Both the position numbers and the translations under genes were made by a program. A stretch of 64,000 nt of DNA. Origin: Halomonas denitrificans (GTDB lineage: Bacteria > Pseudomonadota > Gammaproteobacteria > Pseudomonadales > Halomonadaceae). The stretch lies in NCBI RefSeq assembly GCF_003056305.1, contig NZ_PYVX01000002.1, positions 124,001 to 188,000 of the forward strand, in the 5' to 3' direction. Shown here piece by piece: positions 29,426 to 39,693 of this stretch (position 1 is its first letter; every line of letters begins with the position of its first letter). Under the pieces are notes generated by a model. It saw nothing but the letters and a program-made list of their open reading frames with translations, had not been told where the DNA came from and did not search any database.

Positions 29426-30096
29426 TCCACCCGCACGCCGCGGTCCGTCTCGCGCAGGCGGATCACCACATCGTCCTTGAAGCCGAACCAGAAGGTCGTG
29501 TCGGTGGCCTCGAGCCGGCGGTCGCCCACCGCGGCGATCGTCCAGCCGGCCTCCCGGGCCACGGCCTCGACGGCGTCCCGCACGGCCGGCAGCGGCGCCT
29601 GGAGCACCAGCGGCCCGAGCTCAGGATAGCCCTCGCGCTGCTGCTTCGCGGTCGCCTCGCCGGGGTAGGCCACGGCATTGGGTGCGGCCTCTCGCGCCTC
29701 GGCCAGCGCCTCGAAGGCGGGCGGCGCCTCGAGATCGGTGGTGATGTCGTGGATGGGCGGCACCGCGCGGGCCTCCTGCAGCTGCTGCCAGGGCACCGCG
29801 ACCAGCGCCAGGCTGGCCAGGATCACCAGCGCGGCGAGCAGAGCCGAGAGGCCGCGGCGGGTGATGGCGGCGATCAGCAGGCCCACCGCACCCAGCCCGG
29901 CGGCGCCCAGGGCGACCAGCGCCCCGTAGCGCAGCAGGCCGAAGGCATCGCCCAGCGAGAGCAGCTCCAGGCGATAGGCCGGCCCGGCACCGGCCATCGA
30001 GAGGGCCGCCAGGCCGGCCAGGATGCCCCCGGCGATGGCCACCTTGAAGGCCACTCCCTGGCCCTTGCGGGTGGTGGTCGTGCGGCGTGACGTCAT
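29326..30096 (-). CDS. DUF1499 family membrane protein
   Basis: A 256-residue protein with three or four hydrophobic helices in the first 105 residues. A soluble DUF1499 domain follows, with APPAFEALAEAREAAPNAVAYPG, TFWFGFKDDVVIRLRET and the C-terminal VDMRSASRLGTSDVGTNAARI. The role is unknown; DUF1499 proteins are small envelope-associated proteins. It is co-oriented with and 18 bp downstream of the glycerophosphodiesterase gene. Its last 32 codons are partly duplicated at 26761-26859. Confidence 0.82.
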   Translation of the reverse strand: MTSRRTTTTRKGQGVAFKVAIAGGILAGLAALSMAGAGPAYRLELLSLGDAFGLLRYGALVALGAAGLGAVGLLIAAITRRGLSALLAALVILASLALVAVPWQQLQEARAVPPIHDITTDLEAPPAFEALAEAREAAPNAVAYPGEATAKQQREGYPELGPLVLQAPLPAVRDAVEAVAREAGWTIAAVGDRRLEATDTTFWFGFKDDVVIRLRETDRGVRVDMRSASRLGTSDVGTNAARIRATLEALEARVGE

Positions 30097-30114
30097 GTCG
30101 ATCCTCGCGTGGCG

Positions 30115-31461
30115 TCAGGAAGCGGGCGCGGGGTTGAGGCAGTTGTCGTAGAGGGTCACGGTCGCCGGCCAGTCCGAGAACAGGCCCATGATGCCCACAT
30201 CCTTGGCCAGCACGTCCAGCACCAGCAGCTTGTCCCCCTCGTTGTCGATCACCGCATCGACGCTCTGGTGGTACCACTCGCCGTCCTCGGTGAGCGGGCC
30301 GGAGCGCTCGAAGGTCCAGGCGATCAGCCCGAGCCCGGCCGCCTTGGCGCGTTCGGCGTAGGCCGAGGGCACGATGCGATCCTCGTTCTCGCCGGCCTCG
30401 GGGCGCGCCTCGAGCAGCATCCACATCGGCGGCGCGAGGATCTTCACGCCCTGCTCGGCGAGCTCCTCCATGCTCGGCGACCAGGTCGCCGGGTCGCGGT
30501 GATCGAAGGTCTCGACGTCGTAGCGGTCGTCGAGGTAGACCGCCTGGCCGGCGAACTCGGGGGCGTTGTCGATCCAGTAGCGCACGTCGTCGAGGTTGAA
30601 CGACTGCGGGTAGACGTCCTCGGGCGGCACGCCGGCGTCGCGGTACTCGTCGAGCAGCTTCTGGGCGTAGTCGGTCTGGCTCATGCCATCGAAGGGCATC
30701 GCGACGCTGGGCGCCTTGAGCTCCGGGGTCATGCGCACGCCCAGCGCCTGGAAGAGCGCGATGCTCTCGGCATGGGTCATCAGGGTGCCGCGGGTGGCGT
30801 AGAGGTCGGTGCGCCAGTCGGGCGTGCCGTCGAGGTAGGCCGCCAGGGTGCCGGCCTCGGTGTTCACGCCGTCCATGCGGCCCTCGAGGCGCTTGAACTC
30901 GGCCAGGGTGATGTCGCTGGTGCAGCACTGGACCGCCTCGGCGTTGGTCAGCGCCCCGGTCTCGGGATCGAAGACCGGCGGCACGCTGCACTGGTCGGCC
31001 AGGTCGGTCTCGAGGATGTTGGTGGTGGCGTGCAGGTCGCACTGGGAGTGGCGGCACACCAGCGCCTTGTCCTCGGTGAAGGTGACGTCACACTCCAGAA
31101 TGCCGGCGCCCATCTGGGCCGCGGCGATATAGGATTCCCGGGTATGCTCAGGGAACTGCATGGCCGCTCCGCGATGGCCGATCGAGAAGTCCCGGCGCTG
31201 CCACCGTTCGGTGTCGGCGGCGCAGCGCATCAGGGTCTCCTTGAGCTGGCGCTCGCGCTGGGTGCCTTCGTCCATGTCCTGGATCAGGAACAGCGGGCGC
31301 GGGCCCAGGGTAACGTTCTGCGCCGCCTCGATCGCGCCGACCTTCGCCGGGCTGGTGGCCAGTGCGGCGGTCGCCGCCAGGCAGCCGAGGATACCCAGGG
31401 CCAGCGCCGAGACGAGCCTCGGCCGTGCGCCGTTCCGTGTCATGGGGTTAGTCCCTTTCAT
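30115..31461 (-). CDS. Periplasmic glycerophosphodiester phosphodiesterase
   Basis: A 448-residue GDPD-family enzyme that hydrolyses glycerophosphodiesters to glycerol-3-phosphate and an alcohol. A signal peptide ([19 protein letters not shown]) exports it. The catalytic signature is [16 protein letters not shown], followed by [28 protein letters not shown] with the metal-binding E-x-D. TPELKAP and [10 protein letters not shown] complete the TIM barrel. Large inserts rich in Asp/Glu and paired cysteines (VQCCTSD) suggest a disulfide-stabilised extracytoplasmic form. The start may be 31461 (GAGG upstream) or 31443. The DUF1499 gene follows 18 bp later. Confidence 0.87.
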   Translation of the reverse strand: MKGTNPMTRNGARPRLVSALALGILGCLAATAALATSPAKVGAIEAAQNVTLGPRPLFLIQDMDEGTQRERQLKETLMRCAADTERWQRRDFSIGHRGAAMQFPEHTRESYIAAAQMGAGILECDVTFTEDKALVCRHSQCDLHATTNILETDLADQCSVPPVFDPETGALTNAEAVQCCTSDITLAEFKRLEGRMDGVNTEAGTLAAYLDGTPDWRTDLYATRGTLMTHAESIALFQALGVRMTPELKAPSVAMPFDGMSQTDYAQKLLDEYRDAGVPPEDVYPQSFNLDDVRYWIDNAPEFAGQAVYLDDRYDVETFDHRDPATWSPSMEELAEQGVKILAPPMWMLLEARPEAGENEDRIVPSAYAERAKAAGLGLIAWTFERSGPLTEDGEWYHQSVDAVIDNEGDKLLVLDVLAKDVGIMGLFSDWPATVTLYDNCLNPAPAS

Positions 31462-31615
31462 GATGCGCCTCGCGTGTCGTTAGGGGAGGGGGTGACCCGC
31501 TCAGCGTAGCAGAGCCTTCGTGAGCCGCTGATGACAGCGCATCGACGCGCCCCCGACGCCCCGGGTACGCTGCCGTTGCCTTCCGTTCCCCCTTTCTTCA
31601 TCGACGAGCGAGCCG

Positions 31616-32005
31616 ATGCCCATGTCTTCGACGCCAGTTCCTCCTGCGACAGCCTCCCGGACGAAGCCCGATCCCGACCTGCCGCGGCGCCTGCGCGCCT
31701 GGCTCGAGCGCCTGCCCGAGGCGCAGCTGCCGGTCACCTACCAGCAGGCCGCCGAGGCGCTGGGGCTGGTGCCGCCGCGCACCATCCAGCGCGTTGCCCT
31801 GGCCCTCGAGGCGCTGATGCGCGAGGACGCGGCCGCCGGCCGCCCGCTGATCGCCGCTCTGGTGGTGAGTCGCCGCGGCGAGCTGCCCCGGCCGGGGTTC
31901 TTCGAGCTGGCCGTCGAACTCGGCCGCCTGCCCGCCGACTCGGCAGCTCACGAGAGGGCCTATCGGCAGGAGGTCAAGCAGGTGCTGGCGGCGCGCTCGG
32001 AATGA
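31616..32005 (+). CDS. Small protein with helix-turn-helix-like segment, function unknown
   Basis: A 129-residue soluble protein. The middle (LPVTYQQAAEALGLVPPRTIQRVALALEALM) reads like a helix-turn-helix, and the C-terminal half contains RPLIAALVVSRRGELPRPGFFELAVELGR, which has the look of a conserved domain. I cannot name the family. A DNA-binding or replication-related role is only a guess. The ribosome site is weak; ATGs at 31616 and 31622 are both possible. It is divergent from the GDPD gene and convergent with the Lrp gene. Confidence 0.5.
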   Translation: MPMSSTPVPPATASRTKPDPDLPRRLRAWLERLPEAQLPVTYQQAAEALGLVPPRTIQRVALALEALMREDAAAGRPLIAALVVSRRGELPRPGFFELAVELGRLPADSAAHERAYRQEVKQVLAARSE

Positions 32006-32152
32006 CGCGAAGAGCGGGGGCGGCTCACAGGGCGCTATGGGCGGCGGTCGCGCCCCGCTCTCTCAGTGACTGGGCCAGTGACCGGGCTGCATGCGGGGGC
32101 ATGCGGGATGACACCGGCTCCAAATGAGGCGACGAATCCGGCTCCTGGCGGT

Positions 32153-32644
32153 TCAGCTCCTGGTGTTAGGCACCAGGGTGGTGAGGTTGGGTTGAGAGGA
32201 TTTGATCTCTCGGGTGGTGATGTACGTCATGTAGCGATCGATCCCTAGATCCGCTGAAAGCAGTTCGTCCATCACGCCCTGAAAAGCGGGCAGGCTAACC
32301 GTCAATACCTTCAATACGTAATCCATTCCTCCCCCCGTCGCCGTGCATTCGACGATCTCATCGATTCGATGGATGTGCTGCTCGAAACGTTGGAAATCTG
32401 CCGTCCGATGCCCCTTGAGCGAGACCGTGACGATCACCCTGATGACATCTGCGAGCTTGTCGAGCGCGATGTCCGCATGGTAGCCGCGAATCAGTCCCGC
32501 TTCCCGTAAGCGGTTGAAGCGGATCCAGCACGGTGTCGGGGAAAGATTGACGATCTCTGAGAGGCGGATCTTGCTGAGATGCCCGTGATGTTGCACTGCG
32601 CAAAGAATGCGAATGTCTGCAGCATCAAGAGCGATTTTTCTCAT
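32153..32644 (-). CDS. Lrp/AsnC family transcriptional regulator
   Basis: A 163-residue regulator. The N-terminal winged helix (LDAADIRILCAVQHHGHLSKIRLSEIVNLSPTPCWIRFNRLREAGLI) is followed by a RAM effector domain (VTVSLKGHRTADFQRFEQHI, GGMDYVLKVLTVSLPAFQ). Members sense amino acids or related metabolites. The ATG at 32644 has GGAGG nine bases upstream; the longer open frame is rejected. It lies next to the methyl-group oxidation block and the disulfide reductase gene, so it may regulate them, but no operator is proven. Confidence 0.88.
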   Translation of the reverse strand: MRKIALDAADIRILCAVQHHGHLSKIRLSEIVNLSPTPCWIRFNRLREAGLIRGYHADIALDKLADVIRVIVTVSLKGHRTADFQRFEQHIHRIDEIVECTATGGGMDYVLKVLTVSLPAFQGVMDELLSADLGIDRYMTYITTREIKSSQPNLTTLVPNTRS

Positions 32645-33137
32645 TGTTCTCATCCTCCAAGGTGATCTCCAACGCAGGCGCTGGTTCAGGAGTGAGGCGA
32701 AGCTATGTTGCGATGCTGGATACGGCGCCTTGAGATCGAGATCAATCCAAAGGGAAGATTGAGCTGGAGCGGAGATGCAGCACACTCGGGTGCGTCGATG
32801 ATTCGACTCGCAGGAGGATCGAGGTTCTCGCACCCGAGGGCAGTTTCTTCTTTACTACATTACCAGACTAGACGCGGCCAGCCGATGAAGCAATGTGCCC
32901 GCTGCCACCCGGGAAGGCGTGGGGGTGGCGCCCGGGGTGCTCCATAATCCACTGATTTAATTGTTGATATGGAGACAGCTCCCGGGCGCCGACGGAGGGG
33001 GCACCTTGCGGGTCGCGTGAATCGGCGAGGTGTTCATCGAGTCCGCGGCTCATGGCGAGTGGCCCTCTGGGATCCTGTGGTTCGTGGAACCCGCCGATTC
33101 CCAGAGCAGCCGCCATGCACGATTTTTCAGGCCTGAT
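32645..33137. other. Intergenic stretch without a recognised gene
   Basis: About 490 bp between the Lrp gene start and the end of the disulfide reductase gene. The first part must contain the Lrp promoter. The GC-rich remainder (32880-33110) has short open frames, none with a ribosome site or a recognisable product. No terminator hairpin with a T tract is seen. Confidence 0.4.
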
Positions 33138-34586
33138 TCATGAATATGCCGGGACGGTGTTCGAATGCATCATGGTTTCGGCCGCATAGACCCGACGCTT
33201 TTCCCTGGCATCGATCAGCACATCCCTTAGCAGCTCTTCGGCACTGGGGTGATAGACCGGCATCATCAGTACCTGCTCGGCGGTCATGCTGTGGGTGATG
33301 GCCAGGGCAAGCAGGTGCGCCAGGTGTTCGGCCTGGTAGCCAAGCAGCTCGGCCCCCAGGATCACGCCGGTGCGCGCGTCCAGATAGACTTGAATGCGCC
33401 CCTCGACCTTGTTCCACACCACATGACGGGGGCTGGCAAAGGGCAGCTCTCCGATCACGATTTCCATGCCTTCGAGTTCCCGAAAGCTTTGCCCGATGAT
33501 GGCGATCTGAGGATCGGTGAAGAACACCATCAATGGCGGTCTACGATCCACTGGCACCGGGTCCGGGTAGTTCAAGGCGTTATCGGCGGCGATACGCCCC
33601 TCATCGAAGGCTTCATGCCACACCGGCAGGTATTCGGACGCATCGCCGGCGATGAAAATGGGGGAGTCGGAGCAGAGCATCGTCTGGGGATCGAAGGCCA
33701 CCTTGCCCGCTTCGGTGAATTCCGCGCCGGTATGCTCCATCCCCAACTGGTCGACATTGGAGATCCTCCCCGTGGCGACCAGTATTCTGTCGAACACCTT
33801 GGTGACCCGCTGACCATTCGGCTGTTCGAACTCGATCCAGGCACCTTCCGCATCCTTCCAGGTACGCACCACCTGGCCGCTGGGGTAGATATCCAGTTCG
33901 GCACTGAGGATATCGAGCGCTTCCTGCTGCATGTCCGGGTGGGTGAGGGCGTTGATCTTACCGGACCGGCCATAGATGGTCGTGTCGACGCCGAGGCGGT
34001 GGAGCGCCTGCCCCAGCTCCAGGGCGATGACCCCCATCCCGATCACCGCGACCGAGCGGGGCAGGTCCTCCAGCTCGAAGACTGTATCGCTGGTGAGGAC
34101 GTGGTCCATGACCGGCTCGAATACCTCACTGACCGCGGGCCTGGAGCCGCAGGCGAGGATGAACTTTTCCGCTTTGACCTCGACCGATTCGCCCACCCTG
34201 AGGAGGCCCGGGGCGATGAACCGGGCGCGCCCCTCGAGCTTGTGATGGGGCGGAATCTTGCCGACGTAGCGCAGGTTGTTGGCGACAAAGCGCTGATCGC
34301 GCTCTCGGCGCAACCTCTCGAGCACCTTGCGTCCATCCACGTGCCCCTCGGAGGTAACGCCAAAAAACTCGCTGGTGGTCAAGTGATGCGCGTAGTCGGA
34401 AGCGGTGATCAGCAACTTGCTGGGCATGCAGCCGACCCGTGCGCAGGTGGTCCCATAGGGACCGTCCTGGATCATCAACACGCTGTCAGTCTTGCGACTG
34501 ATCTTCGAGTAGGCGCCAAGTCCAGAGGTGCCGGCACCGATGATCGCGTATTCAACATTAATGGTTTTCATCGTGGATTCGCTCAT
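33138..34586 (-). CDS. Orphan dihydrolipoyl dehydrogenase-like flavin disulfide reductase
   Basis: A 482-residue pyridine nucleotide-disulfide oxidoreductase of the Lpd type. FAD-binding AIIGAGTSGLGAYSK starts the protein. The redox pair lies in TTCARVGCMPSK (C-x4-C), where classical Lpd has CLNVGCIPSK. NAD-binding VAVIGMGVIALELGQAL and the second FAD motif IFIAGDASEY follow. The C-terminal His-Glu pair is in YHPSAEE. No lipoylated partner (GcvH, E2) or glycine cleavage P-protein is in the window. The ATG at 34586 has GAGG six bases upstream. The product may act on lipoamide or another disulfide; its neighbourhood suggests a link to C1 metabolism. Confidence 0.8.
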   Translation of the reverse strand: MSESTMKTINVEYAIIGAGTSGLGAYSKISRKTDSVLMIQDGPYGTTCARVGCMPSKLLITASDYAHHLTTSEFFGVTSEGHVDGRKVLERLRRERDQRFVANNLRYVGKIPPHHKLEGRARFIAPGLLRVGESVEVKAEKFILACGSRPAVSEVFEPVMDHVLTSDTVFELEDLPRSVAVIGMGVIALELGQALHRLGVDTTIYGRSGKINALTHPDMQQEALDILSAELDIYPSGQVVRTWKDAEGAWIEFEQPNGQRVTKVFDRILVATGRISNVDQLGMEHTGAEFTEAGKVAFDPQTMLCSDSPIFIAGDASEYLPVWHEAFDEGRIAADNALNYPDPVPVDRRPPLMVFFTDPQIAIIGQSFRELEGMEIVIGELPFASPRHVVWNKVEGRIQVYLDARTGVILGAELLGYQAEHLAHLLALAITHSMTAEQVLMMPVYHPSAEELLRDVLIDAREKRRVYAAETMMHSNTVPAYS

Positions 34587-35265
34587 GGGGCGCCTCATGT
34601 TCCAGGTGCTGGGTTTTTCAAGGCGTGCCGTGATAGGGGACGTCGTCGCGCTTGGCTGTGGTCGCTGTCCAGGTCGTTAGCGCCTGTCGAGCCAGGTGTA
34701 AAAGTTGTCATTGTTTGCAGTGTGATGGCCTGGAGGCCATTTACCAGATGCAAGCTACGCGTGGGGCGATCCAGCGGTAAAGCGATAGTTTCTAAGTGTT
34801 TGGCTTATTTTTCGTAATCCATGGGTGCGGGCTGGCGGCCCGGGGAAGATAGGGGGTGAAGTGGGTGCTGCACCCAGGCCATCATCGCCATGGCCCGCGG
34901 CTCCTCGCGTTAGCCAGGCTAATCCAGCGGCTTAGAAATTGTCGCTTTCCAAGGCTTTCCTGGATCACTTACGCTGAAGGTATCGTGAGGCAGGACGCCT
35001 CTCCGAGTCGGCCTGTCGGCTCGCCATCCGCTGGCGAAGTTGGCAAAGAAAGATAGCCCAGTCGGCTACCCGGAGCGAAACGAAAAAAGGACGGAGATGA
35101 GGCGTGTTGTCCTGGTCCCGTGTATTACCTTGGTGAAGGCGTGGTGTTGGAAAGAATATCTGGCATTACTGCTGACGCCGAACTTGATGGTTTCTTTCGC
35201 AACTCGATCACCGCCGAGGTGACGATAAACCTTATCTAATCAGCCATCTCTGGCGGGAGTTGTTT
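34587..35265. promoter_or_regulatory. Divergent promoter region between the disulfide reductase and hydratase genes
   Basis: About 680 bp, more AT-rich than the flanks. It holds a perfect palindrome ATGGCC-TGGA-GGCCAT (34725-34740), a possible operator. The stretch TATTTTTCGTAATC near 34806 is AT-rich enough for a promoter. A 39-codon open frame (GTG at 35120, stop at 35239) ends just before the hydratase gene but has no ribosome site. I see no convincing RNA gene. Confidence 0.35.
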
Positions 35266-36066
35266 ATGAATAACGATCAGTCTTCAGAAAGTGTGGTTCT
35301 CAGGGAAGATAAGGCAGGCGCTGTCTATCTCACGTTGAACCGTCCGGATAAGTTCAACACGCTCTCCGAGGAAGTGCTTGCCTCACTGCAGCGAGAGCTG
35401 GATGCGATCGCCGCCGATCCCGCTGTCCGCTGTGTGGTGATCAAGGGCTCGGGACGCGGATTTTGCGCCGGCCACGACCTGCGTGAAATGCGCTCACATC
35501 CCGACCACTCCTACTACCAGGAACTGTTTCGTAACTGCAGCCGAGTGATGAAGAGTGTCGTCGGGCTGCCGGTGCCGGTGATCGCCCAGGTCCATGGCAT
35601 GGCCGTGGCGGCGGGGTGCCAGTTGGCGGCCAGCTGCGATCTGGTCATCGCCGCCCAGTCGGCCAGCTTCGGGGTGTCCGGCATCAACGTGGGCCTGTTC
35701 TGCTCGACCCCCGCCGTGGCGCTGTCACGCAGCATTTCCCCCAAGCGGGCGTTCGACATGCTGGTGACCGGCGAGTTTATCGATGCGGATACGGCCCTGG
35801 AGTGGGGGCTGGTGAGTACCGTCGTCGCGGATGCCGAGCTGGAAGCCGCCGTGGCCAACAAGGTGGACACGATCCTGAGCAAGAGCCCGGCGGCCGTGCG
35901 CTTTGGAAAGGCCATGTTCCATCCCCAGCGTCAGATGGCGTTGGCCGACGCCTATGACTTTGCCGGCAACATCATGGCCGACAACATGATGAGCCCTGAC
36001 GCAAGCGAGGGCATCGATGCCTTTCTTGCCAAGCGTAAACCCGTCTGGGAGCAGCCCGGCCGCTAG
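35266..36066 (+). CDS. Enoyl-CoA hydratase/isomerase (ECHDC3-like)
   Basis: A 266-residue crotonase-fold protein. The oxyanion-hole segments are GRGFCAGHDLREM and VHGMAVAAGCQLAASCDLVIA. The stretch SFGVSGINVGLFCSTPAVALSRSI closely follows the ECHDC3 group as I remember it rather than FadB, CaiD or MenB. The crotonase glutamates at the usual positions are replaced: AAGCQLAAS in one, VGLFCSTP in the other. The reaction may therefore not be simple hydration. The ATG at 35266 has GGGAG six bases upstream. An acyl-CoA ligase gene follows 158 bp later on the same strand, suggesting a shared substrate pathway. Confidence 0.82.
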   Translation: MNNDQSSESVVLREDKAGAVYLTLNRPDKFNTLSEEVLASLQRELDAIAADPAVRCVVIKGSGRGFCAGHDLREMRSHPDHSYYQELFRNCSRVMKSVVGLPVPVIAQVHGMAVAAGCQLAASCDLVIAAQSASFGVSGINVGLFCSTPAVALSRSISPKRAFDMLVTGEFIDADTALEWGLVSTVVADAELEAAVANKVDTILSKSPAAVRFGKAMFHPQRQMALADAYDFAGNIMADNMMSPDASEGIDAFLAKRKPVWEQPGR

Positions 36067-36224
36067 TGCCACAGCCGTCGCCTCGGTCAGGGCCGCGACT
36101 CCCAAGGCGGCTTGGCCGTGGAGAGGGGGCTGACAACCGAACCGTCAATGTCCTGGTAAGGCCGTCGTGCCGATTGAACGGCTGGAGACGTACCCTTCCC
36201 TAAAAAAACAACAGGGGTAAGACC

Positions 36225-37865
36225 ATGAGTGAAGCCTGCCATTACAATGATGCGCTCGAGAAAACGGCGGCGAATTACGTCGCGCTGTCACCCTTGAGCT
36301 TCATCCGACGGGCAGCCGCCGTATATCCGGACAGGACGGCGCTGATCTACAACGAGACGCGGTACAGCTGGCAGCAGACCTATGAGCGCTGCTGTCGACT
36401 CGCTTCCCTGTTGAGGCAGTTCGACATCGGCAGGGGCGATACGGTGGCCGTCATGCTCCCGAACGTCCCCGCCATGTACGAAGCCCACTTCGGCGTGCCC
36501 ATGGTGGGCGCCGTGTTGAATGCCATCAACATCCGCCTCGATCCGGAGGCGGTAGCCTTCATCCTCGAGCACAGCCGCTCGCGCCTGCTGCTGGTCGACC
36601 CCGAGTACGTCGACGTGGTCGAAAAGGCCCTGGCCCGTCTGGAAGGGCCGGCGCCCACGGTGATCAACGTGCCCGATCCGAGCCAGGGCGTGGAGCGCGC
36701 CATCGGTGAGCTCGAGTACGAGACGCTGCTGGCCGATCAGCCGGTGTGGGAGGAGTGGCAGTTACCCGCCGACGAGTGGGACGCGATCGCGCTGGGGTAC
36801 ACCTCAGGCACGACCGGCAACCCCAAGGGGGTGGTCACCCACCATCGCGGCGCCTACCTGAACGCGACCAGCAACGTGCTGGCCTGGAGCCTGCCCTCCT
36901 CGGTGGTCTACCTGTGGACCCTGCCGATGTTCCACTGCAACGGCTGGTGCTTCCCGTGGACGCTGGCGGCCATCGGCGGGACCAACGTCTGCCTGCGGCG
37001 CGTGGACCCCGAGCTGATCCTCAAGCTGATCGGGCAGCACGGCGTAAGCCATTTCTGCGGTGCCCCCATCGTCCACGCCATGATCGCCGATGCGGCCGAT
37101 GCCGCGCAGGCGGTGGTCGAGCACAAGGTCTGCGGGCTGATCGCCGGGGCGGCGCCGCCGGCGTCCGTGTTCAAGCGGATGGAAAAGCTCGGCATCGAGC
37201 TCACCCACGTCTACGGGCTGACGGAGACCTACGGCCCGGCCTCGATTTGCGTCAAGCAGGATGGCTGGGATCAGCTTCCCCTGGAGGAGCGGGTCCGGCT
37301 CAATGGCCGCCAGGGCGTGACCTATCCCCTGCAGGAAAGCATCGCGGTGCTCGACTCGGTCACGATGGAGCCCGTCCCCGCCGACGGCCAGACGGTCGGC
37401 GAGATCATGTTCCGTGGCAATATCGTCATGAAGGGCTACCTGCGCAACGAAACCGCGACCCGTGAAGCCTTTGCCGGCGGCTGGTTTCACTCCGGCGACC
37501 TGGCCGTGATGGAGCCGGACGGCTACGTCAAGATTCGCGACCGACTGAAGGACGTCATCATCTCCGGCGGGGAAAACATCTCCTCACTGGAGGTGGAGGA
37601 GATCATTCAGCGGCATGCCGATGTCGAATACGTGGCGGTCGTGGCGATGGCGGATGCCAAGTGGGGCGAGGTGCCCGCCGCCTTTGTCCAGTTGCGCCCC
37701 GGCAGCGAGCTGAGCGAAGAGGAGCTGATCCGCTTCTGCAAGGAGAACATCAGCCGCTTCAAGGTGCCCAAGAAGGTCATCTTCGGCCCGCTGCCCACCT
37801 CTTCGACGGGGAAGGTCCAGAAGTTCCAGCTGCGCCAGAAGCTCGAGACCGGCCCGTCCGCCTGA
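36225..37865 (+). CDS. Acyl-CoA synthetase (AMP-binding family)
   Basis: A 546-residue ANL-superfamily ligase that activates a carboxylate as acyl-AMP and then acyl-CoA. Motifs: the P-loop-like YTSGTTGNPKGVVTHH, VYGLTETYGPASIC, GGWFHSGDLAVMEPDGYVKIRDRLKD and the C-terminal lysine in STGKVQKFQLR. The N-terminus (ALSPLSFIRRAAAVYPDRTALIYN) is of the short/medium-chain acyl ligase group, not the DmdB type as I recall that. The substrate is unknown. It is flanked by the ECHDC3-like gene and, 100 bp downstream, formate dehydrogenase genes on the same strand, so it may feed or share a transcript with the C1 block. Confidence 0.87.
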   Translation: MSEACHYNDALEKTAANYVALSPLSFIRRAAAVYPDRTALIYNETRYSWQQTYERCCRLASLLRQFDIGRGDTVAVMLPNVPAMYEAHFGVPMVGAVLNAINIRLDPEAVAFILEHSRSRLLLVDPEYVDVVEKALARLEGPAPTVINVPDPSQGVERAIGELEYETLLADQPVWEEWQLPADEWDAIALGYTSGTTGNPKGVVTHHRGAYLNATSNVLAWSLPSSVVYLWTLPMFHCNGWCFPWTLAAIGGTNVCLRRVDPELILKLIGQHGVSHFCGAPIVHAMIADAADAAQAVVEHKVCGLIAGAAPPASVFKRMEKLGIELTHVYGLTETYGPASICVKQDGWDQLPLEERVRLNGRQGVTYPLQESIAVLDSVTMEPVPADGQTVGEIMFRGNIVMKGYLRNETATREAFAGGWFHSGDLAVMEPDGYVKIRDRLKDVIISGGENISSLEVEEIIQRHADVEYVAVVAMADAKWGEVPAAFVQLRPGSELSEEELIRFCKENISRFKVPKKVIFGPLPTSSTGKVQKFQLRQKLETGPSA

Positions 37866-37964
37866 GTCGCTCAGGCACCAGGAGTGGAGCCGCCCATCGC
37901 CCTGGCGAGAGCCAGGGCGAACACGCCAGGTAGGCCAACGCCCACCGATAACAACGAGCCCGCC

Positions 37965-39683
<1,719 letters not shown>

Positions 39684-39693
39684 GGAGATGAGC

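Noticed and set aside
32880..33116. Short open frames in the gap before the disulfide reductase gene
   Set aside because: No start signal, no codon bias and no family resemblance.
35120..35239. 39-codon open frame before the hydratase gene
   Set aside because: GTG start without a ribosome site and no recognisable product; too short to support.
35266..36066. Assignment of the hydratase as CaiD (carnitine pathway)
   Set aside because: Sequence follows the ECHDC3-type pattern and no other cai genes are present.
36225..37865. Assignment of the acyl-CoA ligase as DmdB or CaiC
   Set aside because: Its N-terminus does not match those groups as I remember them; named only as an acyl-CoA synthetase.
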